Of a stretch of DNA of 64,000 nt, positions 43,999-52,452 are shown piece by piece. A model generated the notes under the pieces. It was not told the DNA's origin and did no database searches. It saw only the letters and a program-made list of their open reading frames with translations. The stretch lies in NCBI RefSeq assembly GCF_022369515.1, contig NZ_CP059724.1, positions 682,001-746,000 on the forward strand, written 5' to 3'. A program made the position numbers and the translations under genes. Position 1 is the first letter of the stretch; the number at the start of each line of letters is the position of its first letter. The stretch comes from Paenibacillus sp. 19GGS1-52 (GTDB taxonomy: Bacteria > Bacillota > Bacilli > Paenibacillales > Paenibacillaceae).

Positions 43999-44469
43999 AT
44001 GATCAAACTGGTCCAAATGGACGAAACAACATTCCAATTTTTTCTAGGTCATTCCACTCGCGATTATGCTGAAGGTAAGATGAAAGCAGGGGCTTGGGAT
44101 GTAGTTAGCGCGCTGAAGCAATCCAAGGAAGAAATGACGCAATTTCTGCCTAAAGGTCTGAATACGGAAGGCGCTTATTTATATTCTGTAGTGGAGCTTG
44201 AAAGTGACACTCAGGCCGGATACATCTGGTTTAATGTCAATGAAGGACGCAGCGGGCTGGAAGCCTTCATTTATGATATTTATATTTTTGAACCCTTTCA
44301 GGGTAAGGGGTACGGCAAGCTAGCGATACTGGCGCTGGATGAAGAAGCTCGGGAGATGAATATCACCAAAATCGGCCTGCATGTCTTCGGCCAGAACAAC
44401 CGTGCCTTTGAGCTGTACAAAAAAATGGGCTACCTCGTAACCGATATTACTATGTCCAAAGAGCTGTAA
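43999..44469 (+). CDS. GNAT family N-acetyltransferase
   Basis: A 156-residue acetyltransferase. The central block YDIYIFEPFQGKGYGKLAILALDEEA (about 93-118) contains the Q-G-K-G-Y-G acetyl-CoA loop, and GLHVFGQNNRAFELYKKMGYL forms the last strand and helix. The substrate is unknown. AAGGAAAGGG precedes ATG 43999. It follows fni by 46 bp on the same strand and is probably co-transcribed with it; a terminator follows. Confidence 0.87.
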   Translation: MIKLVQMDETTFQFFLGHSTRDYAEGKMKAGAWDVVSALKQSKEEMTQFLPKGLNTEGAYLYSVVELESDTQAGYIWFNVNEGRSGLEAFIYDIYIFEPFQGKGYGKLAILALDEEAREMNITKIGLHVFGQNNRAFELYKKMGYLVTDITMSKEL

Positions 44470-44504
44470 AAAGCTGTTGCTTGGCAGGCACTATATTATA
44501 GGAG

Positions 44505-44537
44505 GGCCTCTGGGATGAGGTCTTTTTTATTTTTTTG
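44505..44537 (+). terminator. Terminator of the fni-GNAT unit
   Basis: GGCCTC (44505-44510) pairs with GAGGTC (44517-44522), followed by long T-runs. The palindromic repeat carrying the IS starts immediately after the T-run. Confidence 0.68.
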
Positions 44538-44559
44538 AAATATAAGACACCCATGCCGC

Positions 44560-44760
44560 TGCGCGGCATCACTGAGGAATGAAAATATTGTCTATACTGG
44601 TTACTGGGCTGGCGAAGGTAGGTCGGAAATTCTTGGTGTCACGAACCCGCATATAAGACGGACCCCAACGACCCGGTGCATCACAGATTGTTGCTCCCTA
44701 CGGGGAAGCACGCAGGGCAGAATAACCTTAGCATTGGTCTTTGCACCAGCCTTAATTACC
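44560..44760 (+). ncRNA. Candidate bridge RNA of IS110 copy 1
   Basis: IS110 elements encode a bridge RNA in the noncoding left end that pairs with target and donor DNA. Here GCATATAA (44649-44656) is the reverse complement of the target right half TTATATGC, and GGAAAT (44625-44630) resembles the left half GAAATAT. CAGGGCAGAA (44713-44722) is identical to the right end of the IS plus core, and GGTCTT (44736-44741) is complementary to core plus the first IS bases (AAGACA). The limits given are approximate, and folding was judged by eye only. Confidence 0.6.
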
Positions 44761-44784
44761 GCCAGCAGGCAGGAGACGCAAACC

Positions 44785-46005
44785 GTGGAAATACTCATTG
44801 AACGTTGCTGTGGATTGGATGTGCACAAGAAGAGTATCACAGCATGTATCATCACCTCGAAAGGAAAGGAGATTCGGAGTTTTGAAACATTGACTCGTCG
44901 GCTGATTGATCTGGTAGATTGGATCAAAAGCGAACGGTGCACCCATGTCGCGATGGAGAGTACCGGAGATTACTGGAAACCCATTTATAATCTGCTAGAA
45001 ATGGAAGACCTTGAGCCACTGGTCGTAAACGCCCAGCATATCAAAGCCGTGCCAGGACGCAAAACGGACGTGAAAGATGCAGAATGGATAGCGAAATTAC
45101 TCCGGCATGGGTTGGTGCAAGGCAGCTACATTCCGAATCGGGATCAACGAGAACTTCGGGAAATTATCCGTTATCGCCGAAGTATCATTGAAGAACGCAC
45201 GCGTGAAGTGAACCGGCTGCAAAAGGTACTAGAAGGCGGCAATATCAAACTTTCGTCGGTAGCGTCTAATGTGCTAGGCGTGTCTGGACGAAACATGCTG
45301 GAAGCGATGATTCAAGGAGAAAGTGATCCGTCCATCCTGGCTGACTTTGCGCAAAAGAAGTTAAAGGCCAAGAAAGAGCAATTGAAACTTGCACTGGAGG
45401 GAAGCCTAGGTCCCCATCAATTATTAATGCTGGAAAAACAGTTGTCGCATATCGACCAATTGAATGAGTTAATCACGGAACTGGATGAAGAGATCGAGCG
45501 CCGAATGAGCCCTTTTGCTGAGGATCTGAAGTTGTTGGATACCATCCCCGGTGTCGGTAAGCGAACCGCTGAGCAAATTCTGGCGGAAATTGGGACAGAC
45601 ATGACACGGTTTCCAAGTGCAGGACATTTATGTTCCTGGGCAGGGATGACTCCAGGTCACGATGAAAGTGCGGGGAAGAAGAGATCCGCCAAAACCCGAA
45701 AAGGGAACAAAAAACTACGAAGTGCACTCGTAGAATCAGCGCGAGCCGCAGGACGAAAAAAGAACACCTACCTGTCGGCGCAATATCACCGAATCGCAGG
45801 CAGGCGAGGGAAAAACAGAGCGGCCGTGGCCGTTGGACACAGCATTTTAGCGATTGTATACATCTTGTTAACGCGAAGACAAGAATATAAGGAACTAGGA
45901 TTTGACTACTTCGACCAACGAAACCACGATATGGTAATGAACCGTTCTATTAAACGTTTGGAATCCTTGGGATACCAAGTGAATCTGAGTGAGCAAACGG
46001 CCTGA
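44785..46005 (+). CDS. IS110-family transposase (RuvC-like DEDD recombinase), copy 1
   Basis: A 406-residue recombinase. The N-terminal DEDD domain shows CGLDVHKKSITACI (Asp12), THVAMESTGDYWKPIYNLL (Glu), and GRKTDVKDAEWIAKLLRHGL (Asp pair). A coiled-coil-rich middle is followed by the C-terminal Tnp_20 domain with DTIPGVGKRTAEQILAEIG, SAGHLCSWAGMTPG (Ser and Gly conserved in the family) and KKLRSALVESA. GTG 44785 follows AGGAGA by 8 nt; an upstream in-frame TTG-type start would run into the predicted bridge RNA. This copy keeps the family Gly in SWAG and looks intact. Confidence 0.95.
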   Translation: MEILIERCCGLDVHKKSITACIITSKGKEIRSFETLTRRLIDLVDWIKSERCTHVAMESTGDYWKPIYNLLEMEDLEPLVVNAQHIKAVPGRKTDVKDAEWIAKLLRHGLVQGSYIPNRDQRELREIIRYRRSIIEERTREVNRLQKVLEGGNIKLSSVASNVLGVSGRNMLEAMIQGESDPSILADFAQKKLKAKKEQLKLALEGSLGPHQLLMLEKQLSHIDQLNELITELDEEIERRMSPFAEDLKLLDTIPGVGKRTAEQILAEIGTDMTRFPSAGHLCSWAGMTPGHDESAGKKRSAKTRKGNKKLRSALVESARAAGRKKNTYLSAQYHRIAGRRGKNRAAVAVGHSILAIVYILLTRRQEYKELGFDYFDQRNHDMVMNRSIKRLESLGYQVNLSEQTA

Positions 46006-46019
46006 CGGCCGAAATTAAA

Positions 46020-46043
46020 AAAACAAAACATGGGGTTTGTTTT
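46020..46043 (+). terminator. Hairpin in the right end of IS copy 1
   Basis: AAAACAAA (46020-46027) pairs with TTTGTTTT (46036-46043) directly after the transposase stop. Weak AT-rich stem, identical in copy 2. Confidence 0.4.
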
Positions 46044-46090
46044 CGTATGCGTAATTTTAGTGTTCTAGAGCAATTTTATTTTCAGGGCAG

Positions 46091-46174
46091 AATTTATATG
46101 CTTCACGCAATAATGTATCCTTATATTTCTCGAAGAAACGGATGCCATCCCTAAAAGGACGGCAAAGCCGTTTC
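46091..46174. repeat. Right part of palindromic repeat, copy A (split by the IS)
   Basis: Continues the repeat whose left end GAAATATAA is at 44537-44545. It contains TTATATTTC (46121-46129), which pairs with that left end, and a degenerate second hairpin starting GAAACGGATGCC and ending CCGTTTC. Confidence 0.75.
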
Positions 46175-46218
46175 ATCTTATTTCTTGATGATCCGTCACA
46201 TCCGCTTGACATCCGGTG

Positions 46219-46247
46219 TTGCTGGAGCATATGTTCTAATATATAAT
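46219..46247 (+). promoter_or_regulatory. Promoter of ychF
   Basis: TTGCTG (46219-46224), 17-bp spacer, TATAAT (46242-46247), 62 bp ahead of the ychF start. The 300-bp gap before ychF otherwise holds the IS right end and repeat copy A. Confidence 0.6.
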
Positions 46248-46309
46248 GGTTTAGATCGTGTGGCTTGTTCGGATGATCAATCCAACTGAAAATAGGAGTT
46301 GTCATATAA

Positions 46310-47410
46310 ATGGCTTTGAAAGCTGGAATCGTTGGACTTCCCAACGTCGGGAAATCTACATTGTTTAATGCTATAACGCAAGCAGGAGCAGAAGCTGCTA
46401 ACTATCCGTTTTGCACCATTGACCCTAATGTGGGTGTCGTTGAAGTTCCGGACGAACGTCTGGTAAAGCTGACAGAATTGGTTCAGCCTAAGAAAGTGGT
46501 TCCGACCGCTTTTGAATTTGTAGATATTGCCGGGCTTGTGCGCGGTGCTAGTAAAGGTGAAGGTCTTGGCAACAAGTTTCTGGCTCATATCCGCGAAGTA
46601 GACGCTATCGTACATGTTGTGCGTTGTTTTGAAGACGAGAATGTTACACATGTTGATGGTAAAGTGAACCCGCTTAGCGACATTGAGACGATTAATCTGG
46701 AGTTGATCCTTGCGGATCTAGAGAGTATCGAGAAACGTATTGATCGTGCCCGCAAAAACCTCAAGGGCGGCGAGAAGAAAATCGTTCAGGAAGTCGAGCT
46801 GTTGGAGCGCATCAAGGAAGCTCTCTATAAAGACAAGCCCGCACGCAGCCTAGATTTGTCTGAAGAGGAACAACTTATCGTGCGCGATCTTCATCTGCTG
46901 ACGCTGAAGCCGGTACTTTATGCGGCTAATGTGGGCGAAGATGAAGTGGCTGATGCCGACAATAATCCTTTTGTACAGCAGGTACGTGAGTTTGCGGCCT
47001 CTGAGAATGCGGAAGTTGTGCCAATCAGTGCCAAGATGGAGGCAGAAATTGCCGAGCTGGAAGGCGAAGACAAGGCGATGTTCCTGGAAGAGCTTGGACT
47101 ACAGGAATCCGGTCTGAACCGTCTGATCAAAGTGGCTTACAAACAGCTGGGCTTGTACACCTATTTCACAGCAGGCGTACAGGAAGTACGCGCTTGGACG
47201 ATCCACCGCGGGACCAAAGCGCCTGGAGCAGCTGGTGTCATTCACACCGACTTTGAGCGTGGTTTTATCCGTGCTGAAGTTGTGGCCTATGCGGATCTGC
47301 TGGCTGCCGGTTCGATGAACGGAGCCAAGGAACGTGGTCAATTGCGTCTGGAAGGTAAAGAATATTTGGTGCAGGACGGCGATGTTATGCATTTCCGGTT
47401 TAACGTATAA
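46310..47410 (+). CDS. ychF: Redox-regulated ATPase YchF (OLA1 family)
   Basis: A 366-residue universally conserved P-loop protein of the Obg family that prefers ATP and associates with ribosomes. Motifs are G1 [13 protein letters not shown] (about 8-20), G3 [22 protein letters not shown] (about 68-89), and the altered G4 region NVGE that explains ATP preference. A coiled-coil insertion and the C-terminal TGS domain follow, ending in [16 protein letters not shown] precedes ATG 46310. It is monocistronic, with promoter and terminator both visible. Confidence 0.97.
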   Translation: MALKAGIVGLPNVGKSTLFNAITQAGAEAANYPFCTIDPNVGVVEVPDERLVKLTELVQPKKVVPTAFEFVDIAGLVRGASKGEGLGNKFLAHIREVDAIVHVVRCFEDENVTHVDGKVNPLSDIETINLELILADLESIEKRIDRARKNLKGGEKKIVQEVELLERIKEALYKDKPARSLDLSEEEQLIVRDLHLLTLKPVLYAANVGEDEVADADNNPFVQQVREFAASENAEVVPISAKMEAEIAELEGEDKAMFLEELGLQESGLNRLIKVAYKQLGLYTYFTAGVQEVRAWTIHRGTKAPGAAGVIHTDFERGFIRAEVVAYADLLAAGSMNGAKERGQLRLEGKEYLVQDGDVMHFRFNV

Positions 47411-47439
47411 ACTGCTATCAGCCATATAATATATAAAGA

Positions 47440-47488
47440 CAAAAAGATCATCCCACGATTAGATAGAGCTCATGGGATGGTCTTTTTG
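47440..47488 (+). terminator. Rho-independent terminator of ychF
   Basis: AAAAAGATCATCCCA (47441-47455) pairs with TGGGATGGTCTTTTT (47473-47487), with one G-T pair; the right arm itself is the T-tract. Confidence 0.85.
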
Positions 47489-47655
47489 TGTACGAAAGGA
47501 TTTCCTTATAACAGCAGAAAAAACTTTACGATACCCACTGTAGCCAATTCATCATATCAGTGGTATAATATAAAGTCGTATATCTATTTTTATTAGATGA
47601 CGATTTAAATACTTAATTTGTCAATATGAAATTGAAACAGGAGAGGTGAATTCCC

Positions 47656-48723
47656 TTGTTGGACCGATTGCAATCCCTGGCGGGCCGCTATGAGAAACTC
47701 AGTGAACTGCTTTGTGACCCGGATGTTGCAAGCGATAGTAAGAAACTGAGGGACTATTCCAAAGAACAATCAGACCTGCAGCCAGCCTATGAGGCGTATG
47801 CTGAATATAAAAATGTAATGGAAGAGCTTGAAGCCGCTAAAATTATGCAGGGCGAGAAGCTTGATGATGACATGAAGGAAATGGTCAAGATGGAGATAGA
47901 TGACCTTTCTTCGCGTCAGGTGGAGCTGGAGGCTAAGATTCATCTGTTGCTGCTGCCTAAAGATCCAAATGATGACAAGAACGTGATCGTGGAAATCCGC
48001 GGCGCAGCTGGCGGAGACGAAGCGGCCTTGTTCGCGTCTGATCTCTACCGGATGTACACTCGTTTTGCCGATACTCAAGGCTGGCGCGTCGAGTTAATGG
48101 ATGCGAACACGAATGATCTCGGCGGATTTAAAGAGGTGATCTTCCTCATCAACGGACGTGGTGCATACAGCAAGTTGAAATATGAAAGTGGCGCACATCG
48201 GGTACAGCGTATTCCAACGACTGAATCTGGTGGACGTATTCATACTTCTACTTCTACAGTATCGGTTATGCCGGAAGCGGAGGAATTTGAAATCGAAATT
48301 CACGATAAAGATATTCGTGTAGATACCTTCTGTTCCAGCGGCGCGGGCGGCCAGTCCGTTAATACAACCAAGTCTGCAGTGCGTGTAACCCATATCCCTA
48401 CGGGTATCATGGCTACCTGTCAGGATGGCAAGTCGCAGAACTCCAATAAAGACAAAGCTCTGCAAGTGCTTCGGGCCCGGATCTCGGATATGAAGCGTCA
48501 AGAGGAAGAAGCAAAGTATGCCGGAGAACGGAAGAGCAAAGTCGGCACTGGTGACCGCAGTGAGCGTATTCGTACCTACAATTTTCCGCAGAGCCGGGTT
48601 ACGGATCATCGGATCGGCCTTACCTTGCACCGTTTGGAGCAGGTCATGAATGGAGATATTGCCGATATTATCTCGGCACTGTCCATTGCAGAACAAGCAG
48701 ATTTGATGGAAAAAGGAGAATAA
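47656..48723 (+). CDS. prfA: Peptide chain release factor 1
   Basis: RF1 reads UAA and UAG stop codons and triggers peptide release. The 355-residue protein shows the GGQ loop in [17 protein letters not shown] (about 228-244), the methylation target of PrmC, and the domain 2 region with the PxT-type discriminator. The start is TTG 47656, a few nt after GAGAGGTG. It is followed by prmC 4 nt downstream, so factor and methylase are co-expressed, as usual in Bacilli. Confidence 0.97.
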   Translation: MLDRLQSLAGRYEKLSELLCDPDVASDSKKLRDYSKEQSDLQPAYEAYAEYKNVMEELEAAKIMQGEKLDDDMKEMVKMEIDDLSSRQVELEAKIHLLLLPKDPNDDKNVIVEIRGAAGGDEAALFASDLYRMYTRFADTQGWRVELMDANTNDLGGFKEVIFLINGRGAYSKLKYESGAHRVQRIPTTESGGRIHTSTSTVSVMPEAEEFEIEIHDKDIRVDTFCSSGAGGQSVNTTKSAVRVTHIPTGIMATCQDGKSQNSNKDKALQVLRARISDMKRQEEEAKYAGERKSKVGTGDRSERIRTYNFPQSRVTDHRIGLTLHRLEQVMNGDIADIISALSIAEQADLMEKGE

Positions 48724-48727
48724 TGCT

Positions 48728-49615
48728 TTGAAACACGGCGCATATGTTATGTCGGAAGTGCAAAGCATTCGGGAAGCCTTTGCGGAGGCTTCTTCTTTTT
48801 TAAGCCGGAGTGGTGCAAATGAGCCGCAGCGGAGTGCTCAACTGCTGCTTGAGCATGTGCTTGGCTTGTCCGGCGCGGCGTATTACATGGCGCTGGCTGA
48901 TCCATTTCCAGGCGCGGACCGGGAAGTGTGGGAAGCCATGGTGACCCGCCGCGGCGCAGGCGAACCTGTGCAATATATTATAGGCGAGCAAGAGTTCTAC
49001 GGACGGGTCTTCGAAGTAACACCGGAGGTGTTGATTCCCCGTCCGGAGACTGAGCTGCTCGTCGAAGCTATTCTGCGCTACAGCGCGGAGCTGTGGCCCA
49101 AGGAGCAGTCGCTCAGCGCCGTCGACATCGGCGCCGGCAGCGGAGCGATCTCCGTCACGCTGGCGGCCGAAGCGCCGGCGTGGCGGGTCTGCGCCGGCGA
49201 CATCTCGCCGGCGGCCCTAACCGTGGCTGCGCGCAACGCAGCGCGTCACGGCACAGCCGTGGACTTCCGGCTCGGCGACCTGCTCGAGCCGTTTGCGGGG
49301 CTGGAGACGGATATCCTCGTCTCCAATCCGCCCTACATTCCCGGCGCAGACATCGCCGGGCTGCAGCGTGAGGTGCGCGACCATGAGCCGCGCACGGCGC
49401 TGGATGGCGGCACGGACGGGCTGGACCCGTACCGCCGCATGATGGAGCAGCTGCCGCTCTTTCCGGCACCGCCACGGCTGGTCGGCTTCGAGCTCGGCTT
49501 CGGCCAGGCGGAGCAGGTGGCTGCGCTGCTTACAGCGACTGGTCACTGGAGCGAAATCATCACGATCCATGACCTCGCGGGGATTGCGCGGCATGTAATT
49601 GGCATAACGCGCTGA
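48728..49615 (+). CDS. prmC: Release factor glutamine methyltransferase
   Basis: PrmC methylates the Gln of the GGQ motif in RF1 and RF2 using S-adenosylmethionine. The 295-residue protein has a helical N-terminal domain, the SAM-binding VDIGAGSGAISVTLA (about 131-145) and the catalytic NPPYIP motif (about 198). TTG 48728 has AGGAGA 8 nt upstream, at the end of prfA. The part from about 49090 to 49500 is markedly GC-rich compared with neighbours, with runs of GCGGC-type codons. Confidence 0.96.
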   Translation: MKHGAYVMSEVQSIREAFAEASSFLSRSGANEPQRSAQLLLEHVLGLSGAAYYMALADPFPGADREVWEAMVTRRGAGEPVQYIIGEQEFYGRVFEVTPEVLIPRPETELLVEAILRYSAELWPKEQSLSAVDIGAGSGAISVTLAAEAPAWRVCAGDISPAALTVAARNAARHGTAVDFRLGDLLEPFAGLETDILVSNPPYIPGADIAGLQREVRDHEPRTALDGGTDGLDPYRRMMEQLPLFPAPPRLVGFELGFGQAEQVAALLTATGHWSEIITIHDLAGIARHVIGITR

Positions 49616-49729
49616 GGCTAGTCCTAGTAGCGCAGAAATTGCATTTTCACGGAACCTTCCTTTACAATAGAAATATCTATGCGCGAGATGCGTATCCGGA
49701 TAGCCCACTCTAGAGCAAGGAGGCACAGC

Positions 49730-50914
49730 ATGCTTCAGAAGATAAAAAAGATCGATGGCGTCATCATACTTATACTAGTATTACTGATGGTCGTCAGCAT
49801 CTTCTCCATATACAGTGTCACCCATGGGAGAGACAAGCTGGATGGGTCCCATATCAAAATGATCAAATTTTATATCCTTGGCTTTATTGCCTTTTTTGTT
49901 CTGACTTTTGTAGATTATCGATTGATTGTTAAATATGCTCTCTATATATATGCATTTGGTATTGGAATGCTGGTGCTAGTCAGCTTCATCGGCAAGGAAC
50001 AGAACGGTGCCCAAGGCTGGATTAAGTTCGGAGGACTGGGCCTACAGCCTGCTGAGCTGTTCAAGCTGATTCTGATTCTCTTTTTGGCAGCAGTGCTTGT
50101 CCGAAAAAACAAAAACAAACTCTTGTTCTGGCGTGACGTCTTTCCGCTTGGGTTGCTCACTATTGTCCCTTTTCTGCTTGTTATTTCCCAAAATGACTTA
50201 GGAAACGCACTCTCCTATATCGTGATTCTGGTCGGGCTGTTATGGATTGGGAATATCAAATTTACGCATGCGCTGATCGGGTTGCTTATTATTGGTTCCT
50301 CTGCGGCAGCCGGAATTATGAGCTATATCCATTATCATGATGAAATCGAAGGGTTTCTTGTAGATATCGGCCGCTCACACTGGGTGGAGCGCTTTGACCC
50401 TTGGCTTGTGCCGGACAAAGCGACAGCAAAAGCGAGCTATCATACGAAGAACGCCAAGCTGGCTATTGCCTCAGGTGGGATGAGCGGGGAGGGTTACATG
50501 CAAGGCAGTTCTGTGCAAACGGACCGTGTGCCGTATACTTATTCTGACTCTATCTTTGTGCAGATTGCCGAGGAGTTTGGATTTGTAGGTTCTGCGCTGG
50601 TATTGCTGCTGTATTTTATCCTCATTCACCGGATGATTCTGATCGCTCTGGAAAGTCGAGATAGGGGTGGGCCATTTCTGATTGTGGGTGTGGTTGCCAT
50701 GATGCTGTACCAGATTTTTGAGAACATCGGCGCTTTCCTCGGACTCATGCCGTTAACAGGGATTACGTTGCCCTTCATCAGCTTCGGCGGTACGTCATTG
50801 CTTATCAATATGGCCAGTATCGGGCTGGTAATGAGTGTTCGCTTGCATGGCCAGGAAGTAGAGGATGACTTGCCGAAGTCTAGACTTTATTCCGCTCCAG
50901 CCAAACAGGGTTAA
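49730..50914 (+). CDS. SEDS-family (FtsW/RodA/SpoVE) protein, first of a tandem pair
   Basis: A 394-residue polytopic membrane protein of the SEDS family; members polymerise peptidoglycan glycan strands with a class B PBP. Ten hydrophobic segments are visible. The C-terminal signature is GITLPFISFGGTSLLINMASIGLVMS, and the large extracellular loop contains SGGMSGEGYMQGSSVQTD. ATG 49730 has AAGGAGG at ideal spacing; an upstream frame extension to 49679 has no site. A close paralogue follows 255 bp downstream. It is probably a RodA/SpoVE-type member; elongation and sporulation roles cannot be told apart from sequence. Confidence 0.9.
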   Translation: MLQKIKKIDGVIILILVLLMVVSIFSIYSVTHGRDKLDGSHIKMIKFYILGFIAFFVLTFVDYRLIVKYALYIYAFGIGMLVLVSFIGKEQNGAQGWIKFGGLGLQPAELFKLILILFLAAVLVRKNKNKLLFWRDVFPLGLLTIVPFLLVISQNDLGNALSYIVILVGLLWIGNIKFTHALIGLLIIGSSAAAGIMSYIHYHDEIEGFLVDIGRSHWVERFDPWLVPDKATAKASYHTKNAKLAIASGGMSGEGYMQGSSVQTDRVPYTYSDSIFVQIAEEFGFVGSALVLLLYFILIHRMILIALESRDRGGPFLIVGVVAMMLYQIFENIGAFLGLMPLTGITLPFISFGGTSLLINMASIGLVMSVRLHGQEVEDDLPKSRLYSAPAKQG

Positions 50915-50940
50915 GCAGCTAGCGAGTAAACTAATTTAAA

Positions 50941-50983
50941 CCAGGAGATTTCATCGATGTGGATGAGATCTCCTGGTTTTTTT
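50941..50983 (+). terminator. Terminator after the first SEDS gene
   Basis: CCAGGAGAT (50941-50949) pairs with ATCTCCTGG (50968-50976), extended by TCATC/GATGA, followed by seven T. The palindromic repeat copy B begins at the end of the T-run. Confidence 0.88.
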
Positions 50984-51072
50984 GAAATATAATTTATATG
51001 CTTCACGCATAATTTATCCTTATATTTCTCGAAGAAACGGGTGCCGTCCATATAAAGGACGGCACCCGTTTC
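50984..51072. repeat. Palindromic repeat, copy B (intact, empty IS target)
   Basis: An 89-bp element with two hairpins. The first pairs GAAATATAA (50984-50992) with TTATATTTC (51020-51028) around an inner TTATATGC/GCATAA stem. The second is a perfect 16-bp stem GAAACGGGTGCCGTCC (51034-51049) with GGACGGCACCCGTTTC (51057-51072). The same element, interrupted at AA (50991-50992 here), flanks both IS110 copies. It lies just after a terminator T-run, as does copy A. Confidence 0.85.
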
Positions 51073-51169
51073 ATCTTGTTTATTTATGGATATTATTCCT
51101 ATACAATGTAAAGAGTGGCTATTCGATCGTTAGGGTAGTTGTAAATCTAGCAGAATAAGGAGTATCCAT

Positions 51170-52360
51170 ATGCTGCAAAAGCTTAAGAAAATTGATGGTG
51201 TAATTGTAATTGTGCTGATTATGCTAATGTGTGTCAGTATATTTTCTATATTCAGTGTAACTCATGGCAGGGAATTGGACGGCTTTCATCTGCGAATGCT
51301 CAAGTATTACATATTGGGTTTTGCTGTTTTTGTAGTGCTTGCCTTTGTTGATTACCGGATATTTATCAAATATGCCCTCTATTTATATCTATTAGGAATT
51401 GGACTATTGGTTCTGGTGAGCCTATTTGGCCAAGTACATAATGGGGCTCGAGGCTGGGTAGAGATAGGAGGATTAAGCCTGCAACCAGCTGAATTGTTCA
51501 AACTGGTGTTAATTCTTTTTCTTTCTTCTGTAATAGCCCGTAAACAAGGTTCCGCGCTTACCTTCTGGAAAGGGATTGTTCCCCTAGGTTTGTTGACGCT
51601 GATCCCCTTTGCAATAGTTATTGTACAGAATGATCTGGGTAACGCGCTCAGCTACATTGTTATTCTGTTAGGTTTATTATGGATAGGAAATATTAAATTT
51701 TCCCATGCCCTCATAGGCTTAATTATTGTAGGTGGACTGAGTCTGCTGTTCGTCTTCAGCTATATTCACTATCATGATCAAGTGGTGGATTTTATTGTGG
51801 AAACTACGGGACGGGATCATTTGATCGACCGGTTTGATCCGTGGCTTGTCCCGGATCTGGCAACTGCTGATGCAAGTTATCATACCCGGCATGCTAAGCT
51901 GGCTATTGCCTCGGGTGGGATGAGCGGTGAAGGATATATGCAGGGAAGCTCTGTACAGTCCAATCAGGTGCCCTATACCTATACTGATGCCATTTTTGTG
52001 CAGATTGCCGAAGAGTTTGGTTTTTTAGGGGCCGCACTTCTACTTCTGCTCTTCTTCATTCTGATTCACCGGATGATCCTGATTGCTCTGGAAAGTAAGG
52101 ATCACAGCGGGTCGTTTCTGATCATCGGGATGGTAGCCATGCTGCTGTATCAGATTCTTGAGAATATCGGGGCCTTTATTGGACTGATGCCGTTGACGGG
52201 GATTACGCTGCCTTTTATCAGTTATGGAGGGACTTCAGTGCTGATTAATATGGCTAGTATGGGAATAGTGATGAGCGTACATCTGTATGGACAGGATATA
52301 GAAGATGAGCTGCCAAGAGCGATGGATTATGCGGTAAAGGTTAAAGGGCTAAAGGGCTAA
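51170..52360 (+). CDS. SEDS-family (FtsW/RodA/SpoVE) protein, second of a tandem pair
   Basis: A 396-residue paralogue, closely similar to the preceding gene along its whole length: the same start MLQKLKKIDGVIVI, the loop SGGMSGEGYMQGSSVQSN, and the end GITLPFISYGGTSVLINMASMGIVMS. AAGGAG precedes ATG 51170. The pair clearly arose by tandem duplication and then diverged mainly at synonymous and conservative sites. This copy is more AT-rich at third positions than the first. It is followed by spoIIR, which hints at a sporulation-linked role for at least one copy, as inference. Confidence 0.9.
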   Translation: MLQKLKKIDGVIVIVLIMLMCVSIFSIFSVTHGRELDGFHLRMLKYYILGFAVFVVLAFVDYRIFIKYALYLYLLGIGLLVLVSLFGQVHNGARGWVEIGGLSLQPAELFKLVLILFLSSVIARKQGSALTFWKGIVPLGLLTLIPFAIVIVQNDLGNALSYIVILLGLLWIGNIKFSHALIGLIIVGGLSLLFVFSYIHYHDQVVDFIVETTGRDHLIDRFDPWLVPDLATADASYHTRHAKLAIASGGMSGEGYMQGSSVQSNQVPYTYTDAIFVQIAEEFGFLGAALLLLLFFILIHRMILIALESKDHSGSFLIIGMVAMLLYQILENIGAFIGLMPLTGITLPFISYGGTSVLINMASMGIVMSVHLYGQDIEDELPRAMDYAVKVKGLKG

Positions 52361-52452
52361 AATCAACATTTAATAGATTGCTAGGTTTGCAGACTCTCCT
52401 CCCCGGGCATACTGACTCACATAAGAGTTCAGAGGGAGAGGGGCCGCTAAAC

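Larger units (their letters stand above)
44546..46092 (+). mobile_element. IS110-family insertion sequence, copy 1
   Basis: A 1547-bp element defined by comparing the two copies with the empty repeat at 50984-51072. The left junction is GAAATAT-AA-GACACCC and the right junction is GGCAG-AA-TTTATATG, while the empty site reads GAAATAT-AA-TTTATATG. The shared AA is the probable core dinucleotide (44544-44545 and 46091-46092). There are no terminal inverted repeats and no target duplication beyond the dinucleotide, as usual for IS110. About 239 bp of noncoding left end precede the recombinase gene, and about 87 bp follow it. Confidence 0.92.
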
